A stretch of 38,477 bases of DNA from Candidatus Omnitrophica bacterium 4484_213 (GTDB lineage Bacteria; Omnitrophota; 4484-213), in the NCBI GenBank assembly GCA_002085025.1, contig MZGK01000001.1, forward strand, positions 1 through 38,477, written 5' to 3'. A model generated the notes under the pieces. The model saw nothing but the letters and a program-made list of their open reading frames with translations. It was not told where the DNA came from and made no database searches. Position numbers and translations under genes: made by a program. Shown piece after piece: positions 38,051 to 38,477 of this stretch (positions within the stretch are counted from its first letter, which is position 1; each line of letters starts with the position of its first letter).

Positions 38051-38477
38051 ATAAGTCCCTAAACTCCTCGGGATTCTTAACCTTGGACATCGCTACCTCA
38101 TAACTAATAATTCCCTTTTTATAAAGTTCCTTTAAGGACTTATCCATACTCTTCATTCCCAATTTTGAACCGGTTTGGATAACTGTAGGAATTTGCTCGG
38201 TCTTATGCTCGCGAATCAAATTCCCTACGGCCGGTGTATTAATCAAAATCTCTGTAGCCACTACCCGACCTTCACCATTAAGCCGCGGTAATAACTGCTG
38301 GGAAATTATTCCCTTTAAACTTCCGGCTAATTGCACCTTTATGGTTTGCTGCTGGTAAGGAGGGAAAACATCAATTATTCGGTCGATGGTCTGCGCTGCA
38401 TCCGGGGTATGCAAGGTTGCCAGAACTAGATGTCCGGTCTCAGCGGCGGTCAGGGCTAAGGAAATTGTCTCCAAATC
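38049..38477 (-). CDS. pilT: PilT-like twitching ATPase, C-terminal part (cut by the window end)
   Basis: PilT is the hexameric ATPase that retracts type IV pili at the inner membrane. The visible part starts after the Walker B motif (DLETISLALTAAETGHLVLATLHT, the His box) and continues with AAQTIDRIIDVFPPYQQ, SLKGIISQQLLPR, RVVATEILINTPAV and the PilT-type NLIREHKTEQIPTVIQTG. It ends in the usual ~40-residue helical tail. The Walker A part is outside the window. It is followed by a heptamer element before the leuD-like gene. Confidence 0.93.
   Translation of the reverse strand, partial: DLETISLALTAAETGHLVLATLHTPDAAQTIDRIIDVFPPYQQQTIKVQLAGSLKGIISQQLLPRLNGEGRVVATEILINTPAVGNLIREHKTEQIPTVIQTGSKLGMKSMDKSLKELYKKGIISYEVAMSKVKNPEEFRDL

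Overview
The window is a gene-dense chromosomal segment from a Gram-negative bacterium, read almost entirely on the minus strand. It holds the 5' end of a 16S rRNA gene, lipopolysaccharide genes (kdsA, kdsB, a heptose-phosphate kinase, heptosyltransferase-like GT9 genes), a lipoprotein and an outer-membrane-type SurA chaperone. The 16S carries GCAGCC rather than GCTGCC in the universal bacterial probe region. That change, the LPS genes and the repeat-rich gaps make an uncultured lineage of the Omnitrophota (OP3) kind my best guess, with low to moderate confidence.

Layout from left to right: 16S rRNA with two promoters and boxA; tyrS and a five-domain S1 gene; plsY, kdsA, grpE; a decayed DUF7309/DUF6930-like gene and a 580-bp gap; an LPS/sugar operon (rpe, phosphohexomutase, nucleotidyltransferase, broken GT4, GT9); an M16 peptidase, a secreted unknown protein, hpt, a broken proC and rpsP; panB; tRNA-Leu(CAA) and tRNA-Ala(GGC) around a plus-strand 26-residue lysine-rich peptide; a membrane-anchored HTH protein beside a bactofilin-HTH fusion; dnaK; kdsB, heptose kinase and a broken GT9; ilvD; a DUF2283-like fragment and a small membrane protein; ileS; manC; a tightly overlapping operon leuD-icd-mdh-apbE-TPR-surA-pdxA-rsmA-gatC; and the 3' part of pilT at the right edge.

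The most unusual property is the repeat content. Short degenerate tandem repeats, most with a 7-bp period, and palindromic MITE-like elements fill most gaps and also enter genes. They lie in frame inside the phosphohexomutase, ileS, manC, kdsB and nucleotidyltransferase genes. They encode much of the ApbE lipoprotein signal peptide. They supply start or stop codons at gene junctions (icd/mdh, heptose kinase/kdsB, ilvD, hpt). They sit in the broken proC and one broken GT9 gene. A 34-bp tandem duplication also removes the conserved C-terminus of PlsY. Large core genes (ileS, dnaK, rpsA, ilvD) are intact over kilobases, so the clustered frameshifts in proC, two glycosyltransferases and the DUF7309 gene look more like local decay than general sequencing error, although only reads can prove it.

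Functionally the segment combines envelope biogenesis (KDO, heptose and mannose activation, SurA, PlsY, PilT, bactofilin), translation (TyrRS, IleRS, S1, S16, RsmA, GatC, tRNAs), chaperones (GrpE, DnaK) and central metabolism (NAD-type isocitrate and malate dehydrogenases beside an aconitase-family small subunit; IlvD, PanB, PdxA, Rpe). No CRISPR array, prophage or intact transposase was seen.
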